Assembly (NCBI GenBank): GCA_000469685.2
Contig: LS997563.1
Location: 19,771,757-19,835,756 of the forward strand
Length of the DNA: 64,000 nucleotides
Direction: 5' to 3'
DNA from: Haemonchus contortus
Taxonomy: Eukaryota > Nematoda > Chromadorea > Rhabditida > Trichostrongylidae
Shown: positions 30,720 to 43,806 of the stretch, one piece after another
Position numbering within the stretch: position 1 is the stretch's first letter
Layout: every line of letters starts with the position of its first letter
Made by a program: the position numbers and the translations under genes
Notes under the pieces: generated by a model
What the model was told of the DNA's origin: nothing
The model's input: the letters and a program-made list of their open reading frames with translations, nothing else
Databases searched by the model: none

Positions 30720-32810
30720 CCATAAGACTGAATTAGTGCCATCTACCGCTTTCATTGTTGTAGGCGGCATCAGTTTCAGTATTGTCCGTGTCAATAGGAA
30801 AACGTGAGTCTTGGTTTTTAACGGATGCTCCCTGAAGTTTCAGTAGCTATCCCTATGTTATGGATTTGCGTGGTAGCAACGAAAGGTGTCTACTCGAATG
30901 ATGGCTATCTACAAAGGAAAGCAAGCCGACACCCCAAAATCATTCGTAGGATTACCAAGCCAAAAATTAGATGAAGATTCTCGAATATCCAAGAGGTGCC
31001 TGCAGAGGACAACCTTCCGCAATTCAGAACGGGGCTATGAGAATCTTTGCCCGAGGTTTTTTCGAATGCGTTGTAAATACAACGAATTGGATGCTTACAT
31101 ACTTCGGCGTCAGCCTGTCACGCTGGGCGTTGTAGGCAGAACGTTGCGGCCTCTGACGACCTTTGTTTGGAGCATGGTATTTTCCATGCGGATCTGTACA
31201 GAGCTTTTCCCTAATGAATGTTTACAAGGAAGAAACAAGGATTAACTTTGGAACAACTCAAATATGGAAAATCTCGCAAGCAAGTCAGGGCGAACAGGAA
31301 GGGCACCCGATAATATGAAAAAGTGGGAGTTACCAAAAAGAAGCAAGCAAATGATGTGAAAAGCAAGCAAAACCGTATCGAATGAAAACTATAATGCAAT
31401 TAAGATGAATAGTTCAGATAAATAAATTGAAAACAGTCAAGGGAAACACGTTTTTTTTATGACGCTAAGAAAATGAACTCAAACTTAACATTCAAAGTTC
31501 ACTTATGGGAAATTGATCGTCTTCAGAGAGCGTCGAGCGTCGACGTTCGACGCTCAGCGTTCCTGCGTCGTAACGTCGCCGAACTATTTATGAAAGCCTG
31601 GCTCTGTTGGGATGTTTGCATTTGATTGAGTTTATGCTGTGAAATAAAATATTGCTCACTGTCAGATCACTACAAAAACCAGGTTCATGTACTAGATTTT
31701 CGCTCCTGTCGATTCGTGCGGAAGAAGACTCGAATTTCGGAAGATGTACTTTGCAGCTGGCGATACAAGACTTAAAAGTAACGATGAATTTTTTGGTGAG
31801 AAGGGATTCTATAAAAGTGAAGAATAATAGGCTTTATGAATAGAAAACACAAAAAAAAAAACTTAGTGAGCGTGTGGTTAGCTCAAGTGTATCGGATTTT
31901 AAGCATAAGTGAGATATCAGATTCTGTTCAAACCGTAGGGTACCTCCAAAACCTTTGACATTTCTTTTTGCAGGATCTAATGCTTATCGCTACGCCAAAA
32001 AGAAAATTTACAAGTAATCTACACATATCGAACCAGTAAGACGCATGAGTTCGGCTCTCTGCCGACTTGCGCTCTGATTCCATGTCAGAAAAGTGAATCA
32101 CCTTTTGTTGGACAATTTGGTTCAGGAGATCGCTTCGTTGGAATGAACACAAGGAGCCTAGGTTTTGAACCCTTTTGCATACAACGGGGATTCAATGGAT
32201 ATCTTAGTTTGGTTGAGCCGTGCAGTGAAGATAAAAAGATCGTCTCTGGCCCAGAAAATGATTTTGTCCTCTTCCTACCCATCCATCGTCGTCATTCCCA
32301 CATGGCTGAAGAACGTAGGGAGGAAAAGGGACACGTGAATGGAACTACCTCTCAATTTTCATATCTTGCGTTGCATTGACTCATTTCCTATGTCCTTACA
32401 TACTTCATATGAAAGCCTAGGAATGTATTGGTTTCTGATCGCTCCCGTTTCTATGCTTTCCGCTTTTAGTTAGAAAAAATAAAAATCGTCAAGTCTCTAT
32501 GTCGTTTATTTCCGCAACAGCTATTTCTATTAGTGTATGGTAACCTTGCTGGCCAGTACGCTTGCAAAAGTGCCATAGTCATAAGAGTGGGACGGTTAGA
32601 TTTCGTTTTGAGATGAAGTCTAGGTTATAGGTGAATGCTTTAGACAGACTAGCCACGAGCTTATTCGGGGATTCGTTTGAGAAAACGGCAAAACTACGTT
32701 GGAGTCGTCTAGTATTCATCACCCTCCACACTTTTTTTCGACTTCTCTTTCTGTGTCTTGGGGTAATCATTGAAATAATAATAAACATATACATTCCACA
32801 CTGTTGCACA
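30720..32810. other. Stretch with no recognised gene
   Basis: Contains a 119-codon + ORF (30886-31245) of unknown nature, a near-palindrome around 31528-31558 built on gcgtcgacgttcgacgctc, and a weak tRNA-like stretch near 31868-31940. None supports a firm call. Confidence 0.4.
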
Positions 32811-32821
32811 TGTCAGCACTC

Positions 32822-32990
32822 CTTCGGGGTGCCGAAACTTCTCCCCGAATTTGCACGCGGCGAAGGTCACGCGGCGGCTACCCTATCCTTGCACTGGGAA
32901 TTCAAACCCTTCCTTTCAAAGCGCGCAAATGCGCGCGATCGGGTGCGGTGAACGCGACGCCGTTTTCGGGGAGAAGATACCAGACCCAAC
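32822..32990. mobile_element. MITE with cttctcccc inverted ends, copy 1
   Basis: The left end ccgaaacttctccccgaa and right end ttcggggagaagataccaga are imperfect inverted repeats. The right-end block ggtgcggtgaacgcgacgcc recurs at 41.1 kb (reversed) and 62.1 kb. Confidence 0.6.
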
Positions 32991-33200
32991 TCCTTGGTAC
33001 AGCATCAGGCTGTCTTCTTGAATGTGAAGATTCCAGTGTGTGTAAACCCTAATAACTACCGTACCAGTCGGAGATCTGTGAATGATTACAAGCATCGACT
33101 TTTTTTACAGGAATGACCTAACATCCCTAACAATAAGAAATCCTTCATAGGGAAAGGCATCGAGTGGCACCCCACTCTATGGGTAACTGTGCACTTGACA

Positions 33201-33230
33201 CCTTACCAGTCAGGTTTCTCACTGGTAAGG
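33201..33230. other. 10-bp stem hairpin
   Basis: ccttaccagt and actggtaagg form a perfect stem around a 10-nt loop. It could be a terminator-like or small inverted repeat; no function assigned. Confidence 0.5.
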
Positions 33231-33234
33231 TTGA

Positions 33235-34380
33235 CGTATGTTATATTATAGTTGATGCTCATTTCACAGCCTGACATATACTCAAGACGATTTCAAATTT
33301 GAAGGGTTCTGTGGCACCGTAATTTGCCGACACCGCCATACACCCGCTCATTGAACCTGTCCTTGCTTAAGAACAAAATCCACGAATGTGAAGGATTTTT
33401 CGGTCGTATAGCATCTTTTGTATTTCACGGACTGAGCCCGGTTACCTACATAAGCACAGTGAACATTCATTTCATTCATCGAGCTCTTCATGCCTAACGG
33501 ATATCACTGTCTCGAATTTTGCTCACAAACTGCTTTCTGAATAATCACTCAGTACTATGAGGTCCAGGAAAAGCAGTAGTTTGAGAAGCACATCCTGAGC
33601 GCTTCATGTTTTCAAATCTTCTGAGGAACATTGTTTCGCTCTTCGTTGAATGGCCGGAGATATGTAATTAGGAGGACATTCAGGTTTTTTCTAGACTCGT
33701 CTAAAACTCACCACCATTTATTTTCATAGCTAGTGATTAGGGTTTTGTTTTCAGGTTATTACTTAGTGCATTTTCACAACGAATGCATTCTAAAGGATGT
33801 AATCAGTTAATGCCACATTTAAGGTAAAGACGAGCGGTTTTTTCCTAAGCGCATCTGTATAAATTCATGATTAATGGGGAAGTTAGTCTTGGGTTCTACC
33901 CCAAAATGTTAGAGGGAATACTGCAGAAATCATTTGTAGATCATAGCGACTTCATAGGTTTTTTTCGTTCCGCTCGTCCGTCGGAACTAGGTCACCCCGC
34001 CTACTTTGCTCGCGGCCCCGCCCACTGCGATCTCGAGATGACATTACAGTATCACTCGGTGCCAGTGTAGCGAATGATTTGCAGTAATCTGCGTTAACTT
34101 CTCTTTAGACTGATTGCCGTGTAACAAACGCCCATCGTAATCCCACTGATAGCTGCGACACCTGTCAAAAATCGCGAGCTGACGCGCCGCGTGCGACGGC
34201 TGCGACGTGATCTAGTTTCGACGGACCAGCGGAACGAAGCGCACCCGTAAACAGCGACACGATCAATCCGACAGTTCTGCTTGGAGGGGAAAAACACGAA
34301 GTTGAGCTTTCAGTGTTGTCCAGACACCGCTGGGCTGCAAACTATAAGACTTCTTGAGAAGTGCAAAAGTCTTTTACATC
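33235..34380. other. Stretch with no recognised gene
   Basis: Only short ORFs. A GC-rich patch (33995-34045 and 34165-34260) stands out from A/T-rich surroundings but shows no family match that I can recognise. Confidence 0.4.
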
Positions 34381-34390
34381 CATCCATATA

Positions 34391-34911
34391 CAGTAGCGCT
34401 CAAAAGTCTTCGGTGGAATGGTTCTTCAGCCGTACTTTCCAGTGGTAACTCCTTTCCTATTGGATCTCATCACGCGAAATTTTTATATTTGGAGCATGGG
34501 TGTATTGTGAATATTGACCACTATTAACTTGCAATCTGATCGTGTTCCAGAATTTCCAAAGAGCTTGAACTCAAAATCGACTGAAAATACAGATGATGGT
34601 CCCTCTAGAATCTCTTTCCTTTTTGTCATGTCTGAAGTGTACGAGCGGTAATGCCGAACACAATAGATGAGAAAAACGCACATAAGGTGCGAATAAGTGC
34701 AAACGTCAACAACTTTACTTTTAGTAAAATCTGCTATCGCAACAAACACCTTGCGCTATCAGTGGATATTGCAGCTTTGCAGTAAAATAGTGTTAGGTAG
34801 GGCGAAATACGCTCAAGTTAAACTTATCCGAATTTTGCGCGATTTGGTAAACTAAGAAAAAAGTTTATAAAAACGTCAAAGCATTTCACCGAAGACTTTT
34901 AAGCGCTACTG
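34391..34911 (-). mobile_element. Tc1/mariner-type element remnant, 521 bp
   Basis: Flanked by TA on each side (34389-34390, 34912-34913). The ends cagtagcgctcaaaagtctt and aagacttttaagcgctactg are 20-bp inverted repeats with one difference, and begin CAGT as is common in Tc1-type elements. A minus-strand frame inside (34483-34749) contains FSVDFEFKLFGNSG. This resembles the region after the second catalytic aspartate of Tc1 transposases, so the element may be a deletion derivative, not a pure MITE. Confidence 0.75.
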
Positions 34912-35839
34912 TATACCATAAATAGCCGCGTTTGCCTCGTTGCAACCCTTACCTTTGTTGGAAAGTGACCGCAACCTCCACCTTTCAGAAACTGATCGAT
35001 GTCACTGCGGATAGGAAGACTGTTTGGACGGGAAATGCTTCACCCCGAGCATTCAAAAAATCGCAAAACCAATATAACAAGTTTTTTGCAACTTGGAGGA
35101 AATAGTCCTGCAAAATGCAAAAACGCCGTTGCCCACCAAACCCATTCCTTGGTCCCATGCCTATGAGGCGGCACGCCTACCTATACTCCAAGCCGCCACT
35201 TCTGCCTAGCCGGCGACCATGTCTTTTGTGTTTGCCTGTGTTGAGACACCTCTCCGGAGTTTACCTCCATAACTTCGTTCAGAGAATCGTTTGGCAGATC
35301 TTGAATGCAGACTAGGAATTAGCATCAAAAAATATGTGTAGCAGTGTAGGTCTCATTTCAAATGGCCACCACGACTTGGGATCCTTCCCTTGTCAGTATT
35401 TCTTCTGGACATCTGTGTTGGTCCTGTTTACTCTGATTTCGCCGCTTGATTACCTCATTTGTTCGAAGACTATTTCTCCTCCACCTTGACAGCACCATAG
35501 GGGCAAGGTTTCTGAACTTTAGATTTTCGAACTGATGAGTCCGTCTGATTTTCCTTGAAGACTGACACATTCACCGGCAGTTACTCAAGATTCTGTGCAA
35601 ATAACTTATCCGTCAAATGCGAGAAATTTTTCCTGCTCGCTTTGTGGGCGGCAACCATATGCCATTTTGGAAGCGCTCAGGACGATCCATCTGAATGGTT
35701 TCTGGTCTAGTTGTAAGCGTTCAGGGACTCCCGGGTCAGCAGAGCGTAAGCAACTTTTTCAACTTCAATTGTCCACGAATAAAAGCCTACTTGAGCATGT
35801 AATTTTGCTCACATCCCAGTTATACTTGTCACCATGAAA

Positions 35840-36150
35840 GCTGAGCCGGCAATTGACTCCTTTCAAAAAGTCCAAAGTGCTGCATCTTGGCCTGAATAAG
35901 GGCACTTTTCTCATGGATTCAAACTTACGGTAATTCCGTCAGCGTTGGATCTGGGTTTCCTTGTTGACGAAAACTTGATTTACAAGCCAATCAACTCTTT
36001 CACTGTTTAGGACATACTACCTAAACCTTTTGTCATCACTCCTAAAGCTACTGTCGCCGTTTACGAAACCTACGTTAGGCCAAGTGGGGTTTATGGGACG
36101 ATAAGGTTCCACCCATCGAAGCGGTTTTGCATAAACGATCACTGGCAATC
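35840..36150 (+). pseudogene. CR1-like non-LTR retrotransposon fragment (RT C-terminal region)
   Basis: The + strand translation shows DLGFLVDENLIYKPINS, a spacer, then AVYETYVRPSGVYGT, the order seen at the end of the reverse transcriptase domain of CR1/jockey-type elements (DLGV.VD..L, .YKTYVRP.LEYG). Stops interrupt it. It is immediately followed by other repeats. Confidence 0.55.
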
Positions 36151-36342
36151 TAGATTCATTTTATTTCTCAAATTTCTCAACTGTCAGTACCTGACTCCTT
36201 GCCTCGCGGTCGAGCATTAGGATTGAAAACCTCTGATGAAGATCCAGTGATATTGACACGGTTAGCAGAGCTATGGAAGTCAAGTCGAGATTCAGCGCTC
36301 TAACTTTTTTCCAGCTTTTGCCGTCAGTCATTGAAGAAGTTG

Positions 36343-36600
36343 GGGTGTGGTGCGTTAGGAACGAAATGGTCGCGTCGCGGTGAGAGGGGCGTCGCGCGCG
36401 AAGGAACGTAGCAGGATGCAGCAGTAGGTAAGAAATACAAGAACAAAAGTATCAATAGTAGAATTATGCATAAAATAATGATCGCATATCGATTTAGCTG
36501 TATGAAGAACGGTAGTGCTGTAATAACGGCGAATGAGTGGTCCGCGACAGCCGCGTGCGGCAAGTCGATTAGCCAAAATCGTTCCTAACGCCCGTCTCCC
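36343..36600 (+). mobile_element. MITE-258, copy 2
   Basis: Exactly 258 bp, flanked by a perfect 9-bp repeat aagaagttg (36334-36342 and 36601-36609). Inner inverted ends gcgttaggaacga / tcgttcctaacgc as in copy 1. Confidence 0.93.
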
Positions 36601-36609
36601 AAGAAGTTG

Positions 36610-39600
36610 CAGTGAACTGTAGCTCAACGCAGCTTCTTTCATTCTCAAGCATCACTTTTTTTGTTAAAACTGCGTCTCGTCAGTATGGAAACGAATCGCT
36701 AAACGAAGTCTGCTTCCTATATCCATGAATACCCTTGAACCTATCTCAACCGCACCCTTGGCGATGAACTACTGACCGATTTCCGGCCTTTTCTTGACTC
36801 ATGATCTCTTGTACGCCTGTTATAGCCCAGTGTTTTAGTGTTTTATTCTTTTTACTGACTCTTTCTTTGTTCTTTGTTCTATTCTTTCTTTGTTTTGGTG
36901 TTCTATACTTCTTACCTATTGGAGCCTTCTGGCATTACACAATCCTTTTATGTGATAAACAATAGAGTCTATGTATTGACTTTGTTCCAGCAGAAGCTGG
37001 TTATTCTGCTTCTGCTCAGGTTCTGGGGTACCTTCAAAGGACTTGAAGTGGCTATATTTTTGAGACACTACTGTATATTATTTTTGGTGTAATTATATCT
37101 TATTATCAAGGTCGATTTCTTACTTATTGGTGTCTTTTTAGTGTACTTTGTACAGTATCATTATTTGATGGCGGATCAGTAATGGGGGTGTACAAATATA
37201 GCTTGCTCCGCCTGTTATCCACTGAATATAAGCACGGCGGATTACCATAGATTCAGTCTTTTCTTCCTTCTTGTCTATTATGTTGTATGTGATGTTGAAT
37301 ATATAATAAAATATATTCAACAGACGGCTTATCTTTGGCAATAGACAAAAAGCACTTATAGTTGAATTTCTCTGTTGCCTTGAGCGACTGGAATGATAGA
37401 ATCAAAATGCTACATCATAAAAAAAAGCTGTAAGTCTGCTGACTGTGAGATATTTATTAACTGCTCCCCCCAAGCGACTTTCAAAGCCTTTCAGTGTGTT
37501 GAACATGAGCCAGATATCATTCCCTCTACTTCTAGTGATGATCTGACTTTCAAGGATGATTTCACACGTCCTCGGCTTTTGTTACGTGAAGTGACTGGCT
37601 GTGAAGTGATAGGTTCATTCCTCTTACTTCAACATTGCTGAGTTTCAAGGCCCAGTGTTTCGGGCTGCTCACCCTTCAACTCGTTTATTTAAGTCTAGCC
37701 TCGTTTCCACTCACACGAAGTTCCTTTACACAAAATGTTACGGAATGATTAAGAAGTCATAAATGAAATGTTAATGGTAGATTAATGGAGCTGAAATTGT
37801 CTAGCTGTGCTCTTCTGGGAGCAATAACTTCTCTTAAACTGGATCTAAATTTGACTGGCATATGGGACTGATTGTGAGTCCTCAACAAAGATCGTATAAC
37901 ATAACTTTGTGGACCCAGGGGATAGGTCTCCTCCCTGAAACTTTAATTCATAGTTCCTTGGACAGCATGGCGCAGCAGCTTTGCGGTGACATAAGGTACA
38001 GATCGGTTTCATTAGGCTGAAGAGCTCTATGAAAGAGAAATATTTGGTCGCCACTTTGAGAAAAAAATTCGCCGCTGAACATCAATACGAGATGGTGCTC
38101 TTAAAGCTCCCTATCTCCCACTCTTTTACTTTTAATGCTGTGAAATTATGTGGCTAAATGCAGTGATAGACCAGACCGTTTCGTCGGAGTTCCCATGGTG
38201 GAGGGTGTCAAACTACGACAACGACGTTGCTATCTGCTGCGGTGCGCCACCTCAACGGGACGAGAAAACGATGACGTGGTAATCGCTCTGGTCATTAGTC
38301 CTTCCCTTTCAGCGGTACTATCAATAATTCTGTCAGAAATGCAGTCAAAGCCGATACTTCCGCGATTTCCGCTTCAGCAATACACTGCTTATGTTGTTAG
38401 TCAGTAAATTACTTCAGGATGATCATATTAGGGAAGTGATTATGGTAGGTTTTGTTCCATTGACGACAACTTATTCGTAATCGACCACAATGGTCGGTCG
38501 AGATGTTTTGTTACTCGCTACTATGCCACTGCATGATCCCCAGCTCCTTTTCGAACACCCATGGATTAGGATAGTTGATGAACGCCGCAAGGCCAAAAGT
38601 CGTGGAGCCAATGTATCATGCACGCAATCCATCCTTAATATTCATCTGGTGCTTCTCAGCATATGGAGTCGCCCACAGGCTCAGAATTAGTTACCCATTC
38701 TGTCCCTCTTCCAACGCAAACATCTCAAATAAGCATTCCTGGTTTATTTATGCAAAAAAACATTTGAAAAGAGGGGTTTGTAAGGTAAGCAGTAATGCGA
38801 ACCCAATCGCAAGCATTGGATCCAGTGCTCACCAAAGGCGGTCCTAAACTCTGGAGGGCATGATAGAGGGAGATTGAGAAATTTTGGATCTCCTCTCTTT
38901 GCCACAGCTACTTGGGTGATTCGAAATTTCCACTGCCCTGCCTAGAAGTTCCGTTCTTACAATCGGACACTTTCCTCTTCAGAACAATGTGGTTACTTGG
39001 ATATCCGACTAACTTCCGTAATCGTACTACTACTACTGAGAACTTCTCAGCTTTGACAACTCTTCCAATAAATTGAATGAATCCACCAAGTACGACCGAC
39101 TACAGCAAAGCTATGTTGGTGCCGAAGCGCTGAAACTCCAAGATTACCTCTGGGATTGAGGCAGAACTATGTCAAATTTACTTTAAAAGTTTAGTTTTTT
39201 CAGTTTCTTATTTTATTTCTTTTCTTCTTCCTTTCTTCTTTTCTTCGGTAATTTTATTCATGTTTCTGTAAAGTTCTTCAGCAAAAAAAAAGGTAATTTT
39301 ATTCATGTTTCTGTGAAAGTTCTTCAGTAAAAAAGCATAGAAAATTCGAAACTCAAGGATACCCCTGATACGGACCGAACGTTAGCCAACTGATACCGAA
39401 TACCTAATTATGACTCATTTGTCACGCTTAGGTTCCAGTGCCTATTTTTACATCAAGAATATTTCAAGTAGTAATCTCGTAGCGAGGGTGAAGAGGGAGA
39501 GTTGGGGGAACATAGATCTACGTGAGTCTTACTTGGGCTTACTCAACTAAACCCACCTTGCCGAAATCGAACGGCCCTCCAAAGGCAGTATGGCCGTTCT

Positions 39601-41070
39601 TTTTTCGCTTTTTTTTGCACCAACTTTTTTTCAGGGGTTATCACCCCTAAATTGCGCCTATTCTTTCATGAAGTCGCTTCTACACCTTTCTCAATCTACC
39701 TTGTGTATATTCTATTTAAAGGAATTCGTTAGCACTTTATTTTTTCTACGAAGGAAGTCGATTATAAAGAAAAAACGAGGGCTCTGATCAACACCCCTTC
39801 CTTCCATTTTACCACCTGAGCCTTTTCATAATACCCACTGATTCTCTGTCAAAGAAGCTGTGCATCCAGAGCTCACACAAAACCGCCATGTTCCACCAGC
39901 TACCATTTCAGTCTGCCTTTGTTCCAACGGTCCCCCTGTAGACCGCTACTCGAATGCTCTTCGAGCAGTGATAGCTTCATATCGGTTAAGGCAGCTTAAT
40001 GAGGTACTCATTGGCTACGGTTATCAAACAGACATGAAGTAACCCCCATCTCACCCTCTAAAAACTGTTTGCCATATTGAGCGGTATGTACTTCACTGAT
40101 TCTCTGGTATGGTTTATCCGGTCAAGCGATGATGAATCTGAGAAAGGATACGTACATGACGTTTCAGGATGGAACTCGGTATAGTTAAGTTTTTGGGTGA
40201 TCATAACCTCCAAGTTGGCTATTCGTTCCTGTATCGAGAGTTCTGAACATTTCCGTGGGAATGTTTTGCAATATGCTCTAAGGGCCATTCAATGACGCAC
40301 ATCATCGAGGGAATGCTCAAAGTTAGCCATTTGTAGGTTAATTATCGTAGTTTGCCAAGGCGTCGACGAATTGATTGGGAATTAAGCGGAAGTTTCTGAG
40401 TGCTAATAGCCTGAGGCGCTTGAATAAGCAAACAACCGGGGAGGTTTTCCTAGAAATAAAAACTTTGCTGATTGCTCTGTAAGAGGAATGGCAAGATGGG
40501 TAAACTGGATAGTCACAAATAGTTTCCCTCGACTTCACACGCCTTCACTCCATTAGTGAGTGGGCGTAGAAAACGTTCACATCGTCAATGGCTTACTCTC
40601 TTCCGAAGCAGTGATTCAGTTGCTCTTTCTTACTCCCAAACCCACGAGGCGAATGCGTTCATACCCTCCTTGGAAGTGACGACTACGTCACTTATTCCCC
40701 TCACCAACATAGGCTGTAGTAACAGTAAATACCTGGAGAGCATCTACTACAGCCTGTTTACATACAAAAGTAAATATCGCTGATAAATAGTTTTTTTTCC
40801 TCATTCCACGAATATGCGGATGGTTTTTTGTGTATATTCTTGTAGAGGAAATCAAGTAGATTATTTCTAGGAAAAACCCAACTCAATATTCAAATTCTAT
40901 CGAAAGAAAAGAAGCCGCGAAAAAATCCGCAATAATTATGCGTCAACCTAATATATGTAGGGAGGTGTTTTGTAGATTTCCGATGCTTGCTGTTGTTTCT
41001 TTCATAACGATTGAGCTAATTAGTAACTAGGTTATAATTTAAAGTAATACCGAAGCAGCCGTGCTCACTA
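36610..41070. other. Long stretch with no recognised gene
   Basis: Short ORFs only (longest about 97 codons), and an A/T-rich part at 36840-37340. A possible Tc1-like end (tttgagacactactgtata near 37060) has no partner end found. Nothing else can be supported. Confidence 0.45.
39246..39336. repeat. Tandem duplication, about 45 bp twice
   Basis: ggtaattttattcatgtttc ... gttcttcagyaaaaaa occurs twice in succession with minor differences. Confidence 0.8.
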
Positions 41071-41076
41071 TGTTTG

Positions 41077-41215
41077 GGGTCTGGCATCTTCTTCCCGAAC
41101 GGGGGTCGCGTTCGCCGCACGCGATGAAATTTTCAGTGGAGGAATACGGAGGGTCGCCGTGGAACCACTGCCGCAGGCCGTTGGAATTTGGGGAGGAGTT
41201 CCGTTACCCCTGTGT
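41077..41215. mobile_element. MITE with cttctcccc-type inverted ends, copy 2 (reversed)
   Basis: ggtctggcatcttcttcccg at one end and aatttggggaggagttccg at the other. The interior cgcgttcgccgcacgcgatg is the reverse complement of the right-end block of the 32.8-kb copy. Confidence 0.55.
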
Positions 41216-42134
41216 TTGAACTCACATATATGTAGTTTTCAAATAATGGGTCTCTTCCATGTTGGAAGCAGTGTCTTAAGCCCCTTCACAAAGGCCTGAT
41301 GCCTTCAAGGTAGGAAGTACCCAAGGCATAAAAGGCCTAAGGACTTTCGGGAAGGTGCCATTAAAACTCACCAGGCGATGTGTGTGGGACTGCCTGCTTC
41401 AGCTCGTGGAAACATACAGACATGACTGCTATGAATAGAACTCTTGATCGAAGTTCACCTACATGAGAGCTCCAAAAATTTCACATAAATTGGTATCCCT
41501 ACATCAAGAGGCTGACTGTTTTGTGTCTTGTTTCTGCCAGTACCCCCAATGCCCAGTTTTTTTGGGGGATAATGCAGTGGCACTCGATGAGCGAATTCCG
41601 GCCAGCTTCCGTCGGTGCCAGAAATAACGCTGTTTTTGACTTGTCACTCACTTATGAATTACTCGACGAGAAAATGAGAAAACAACTCTGCCCACTGCAA
41701 TTAGTGGCTGTCTCGTTTGCTCTCTAAACCCTACAGGATGTCGAAAAAATTGGATTTTTGTTGTTTGCCAGATGTTTATATAGGATTCTGTTATTGAGAG
41801 GCGGACCTGTGTTTCGATTGTATTGTTGTCATTACCGTTGCCATTATAGGAGGCTGTTCAAGTTAACTATTTGTGCTATTCTTTTACACTCTCACACGAC
41901 GCTCGATTAAGCGAGACCGTTGGTGCATCTTTTTTCCATTTTCTTCCTTCTTCTTTGATAACCGACTAGGCTTTAAGACAGTTACTATCTGCCGTTCTAA
42001 GTATTGTGTGGACACGTTAAACAGCAGTAGGGTTGTCATTACAGTAATAATTGAATTCCATGAAATTAGGACAAATGGGGTTTAGACATCTGAGATTGAT
42101 TAAGGCGAGACAAGCATGCTTATCTGTGAAAGGG

Positions 42135-42215
42135 ACGAAGGGACACGGTGCTCGAAGAGCGCAAGTACTGGCTCAAATCCTGTCCTAGCTCAACTTTTTG
42201 TCTATGATACGCCAA
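42135..42215 (+). repeat. SINE-A fragment
   Basis: gcgcaagtactggctcaaat, cctgtcctagctcaactttttgt-like blocks match the 3' half of the SINE-A tRNA-like body and the start of its tail. Confidence 0.5.
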
Positions 42216-42251
42216 GTACATATGTGAGATAATCAAGATTAATATCCACGA

Positions 42252-42545
42252 GACGGAGGTGGGGTAGTGGGAAGAGGCATACTATCCCGCACGCATAGTT
42301 ACAGGTTTGAATCCCGCATCCACCTAGGCCAACCAAGCCTTCCATACCTACGCGTTTGGTTGATTGGTACCAGACTCGTCTGGGAGGATAAAAGCACTGA
42401 CGTCTGCTGACCGCCGCAAGTCATTGTATAGACCACATACGCGTGTAATACGCCACTACAATTTTGAATGGGGGTCGAATCCGGGATTGCACCCCTCAGA
42501 CGGGACTGATGAATGCCCAAAAACTACTTCTTTTATCCTTCCCAA
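42252..42545 (+). repeat. SINE-B copy, near full length
   Basis: Head gacggaggtggggtagtggg, B box caggtttgaatcccgc, then ggccaaccaagccttccat, ggtaccagactcgtctggga, ggataaaagcactgacg, cgccgcaagtcattgtata and the tail cttcttttatccttcc. Confidence 0.8.
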
Positions 42546-43344
42546 TGTCCATGAGAAGCAAGTTCCGGCTCGATTATGACCTGTACCAAGAAACCCAAGT
42601 ACACGATAACTCCGCCCCTTGCCATGTGACAATATATATGTGCAGAATAGAGTGAAATTCAGATCCTCTTCCTTCTGGATTCCTTTCATTTTTGATGTAT
42701 TCGAATGCATCATAGAGGTCCATTCTTGTTTATTCCTGTTCTGATCTCATCTACGCTTATGCGGTGATGCCGCTGCCGTCATAGGGATGTTTTCAACAAA
42801 AGCAAAAGGTTTTTGATTATTTTTTATGGCTCTCTGCCCGTAACTCGTGAATGTCTGCTGAAAGCACAATAGGATCGTGGGACTATGGTCGTGTCTGTGT
42901 AGGTTCCCAAACCTTCATCGATCGGATCAGAAAATAGTTGTAGTTTCGGATATATCACTTTACAACCTATAACCCCATAGGTAGGCGCCTTCGGATAGGC
43001 TGTCAGTGAAGACCTATTAGGTAGTTGGAAATTTCATTTCGTATTTTCATTTCGATGCCAACTGTGCATCCCCTACTTCATCAGTATACTCTAGATCTAC
43101 GCTTTACTATTTTAATATGAAAATCAACGATCAGAGCTCTATATGATAAAAAGCATTTTTTGCTCCATCTTAATCAGGCAGAAACGAAAACACATGATAT
43201 GGCAGTTGACATTTGTGAAATTCATTACCATTGTTGGATGAATAATGAAGAACGCCTTTATTGGTTTCAAGAATTGCAGCTTTTGTGATGTCATTTTTGC
43301 CTGATTAAAATGGGGCGAAAAAATGCTGCCATGTACCGCTCTAA

Positions 43345-43532
43345 GCGTGTGTATCTATTAGTGTTTGTGTGTTGTGCATGTATGTGTGTGCGTATGAGTA
43401 TATACGTGTGTGCATGTGTATGAATGTATGTGTGTCTGTATGAATGCATGTGTGTATCTATGTGTGTGTCTGTGTGTGTGTGTGTGCCTGTGAGAATGTG
43501 TGTATGTGAGTGTTTGTATATGTGTGCACACA
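43345..43532. repeat. Imperfect (GT)n-rich tract
   Basis: About 190 bp dominated by tgtgtg, tatgtg and tgtatg motifs. It gives a spurious His/Thr-rich ORF on the minus strand. Confidence 0.9.
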
Positions 43533-43548
43533 TAAACTGCTCACAAGG

Positions 43549-43806
43549 GGGTGAGGTGTGTTAGGAACGAAATGGTCGCGTCGCGGTGAGAGGGGCGTTG
43601 CGCGCGAAGGAGTGTAGCAGGATGCAGCGGTAGGTAAGAATTACAAGAACAAAAGTACTAATAGTAGAATTATGCATAAAGTAATGATCGCATATCGATT
43701 GAGCTGTATGAAGAACGCTAGAGCTGTAATAACGGCGAATGAGTGGTCCGCGTCAGCCGCGTGCGGCAAATCGATTACCCAAAATCGTTCCTAACGCCCG
43801 TCTCCC
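43549..43806 (+). mobile_element. MITE-258, copy 3
   Basis: Again exactly 258 bp, flanked by a perfect 9-bp repeat ctcacaagg (43540-43548 and 43807-43815). Very similar to copies 1 and 2. Confidence 0.92.

Noticed and set aside
31868..31940. tRNA-like string (gtggttagctcaag ... tgttcaaacc)
   Set aside because: No closing acceptor stem; only box-like similarity.
36840..37080. Second Tc1-type element with an end near 37.06 kb
   Set aside because: Only one end-like sequence; no matching inverted partner or TA-bounded unit found.
43291..43533. His/Thr-rich minus-strand ORF
   Set aside because: Arises from the GT-rich tract.
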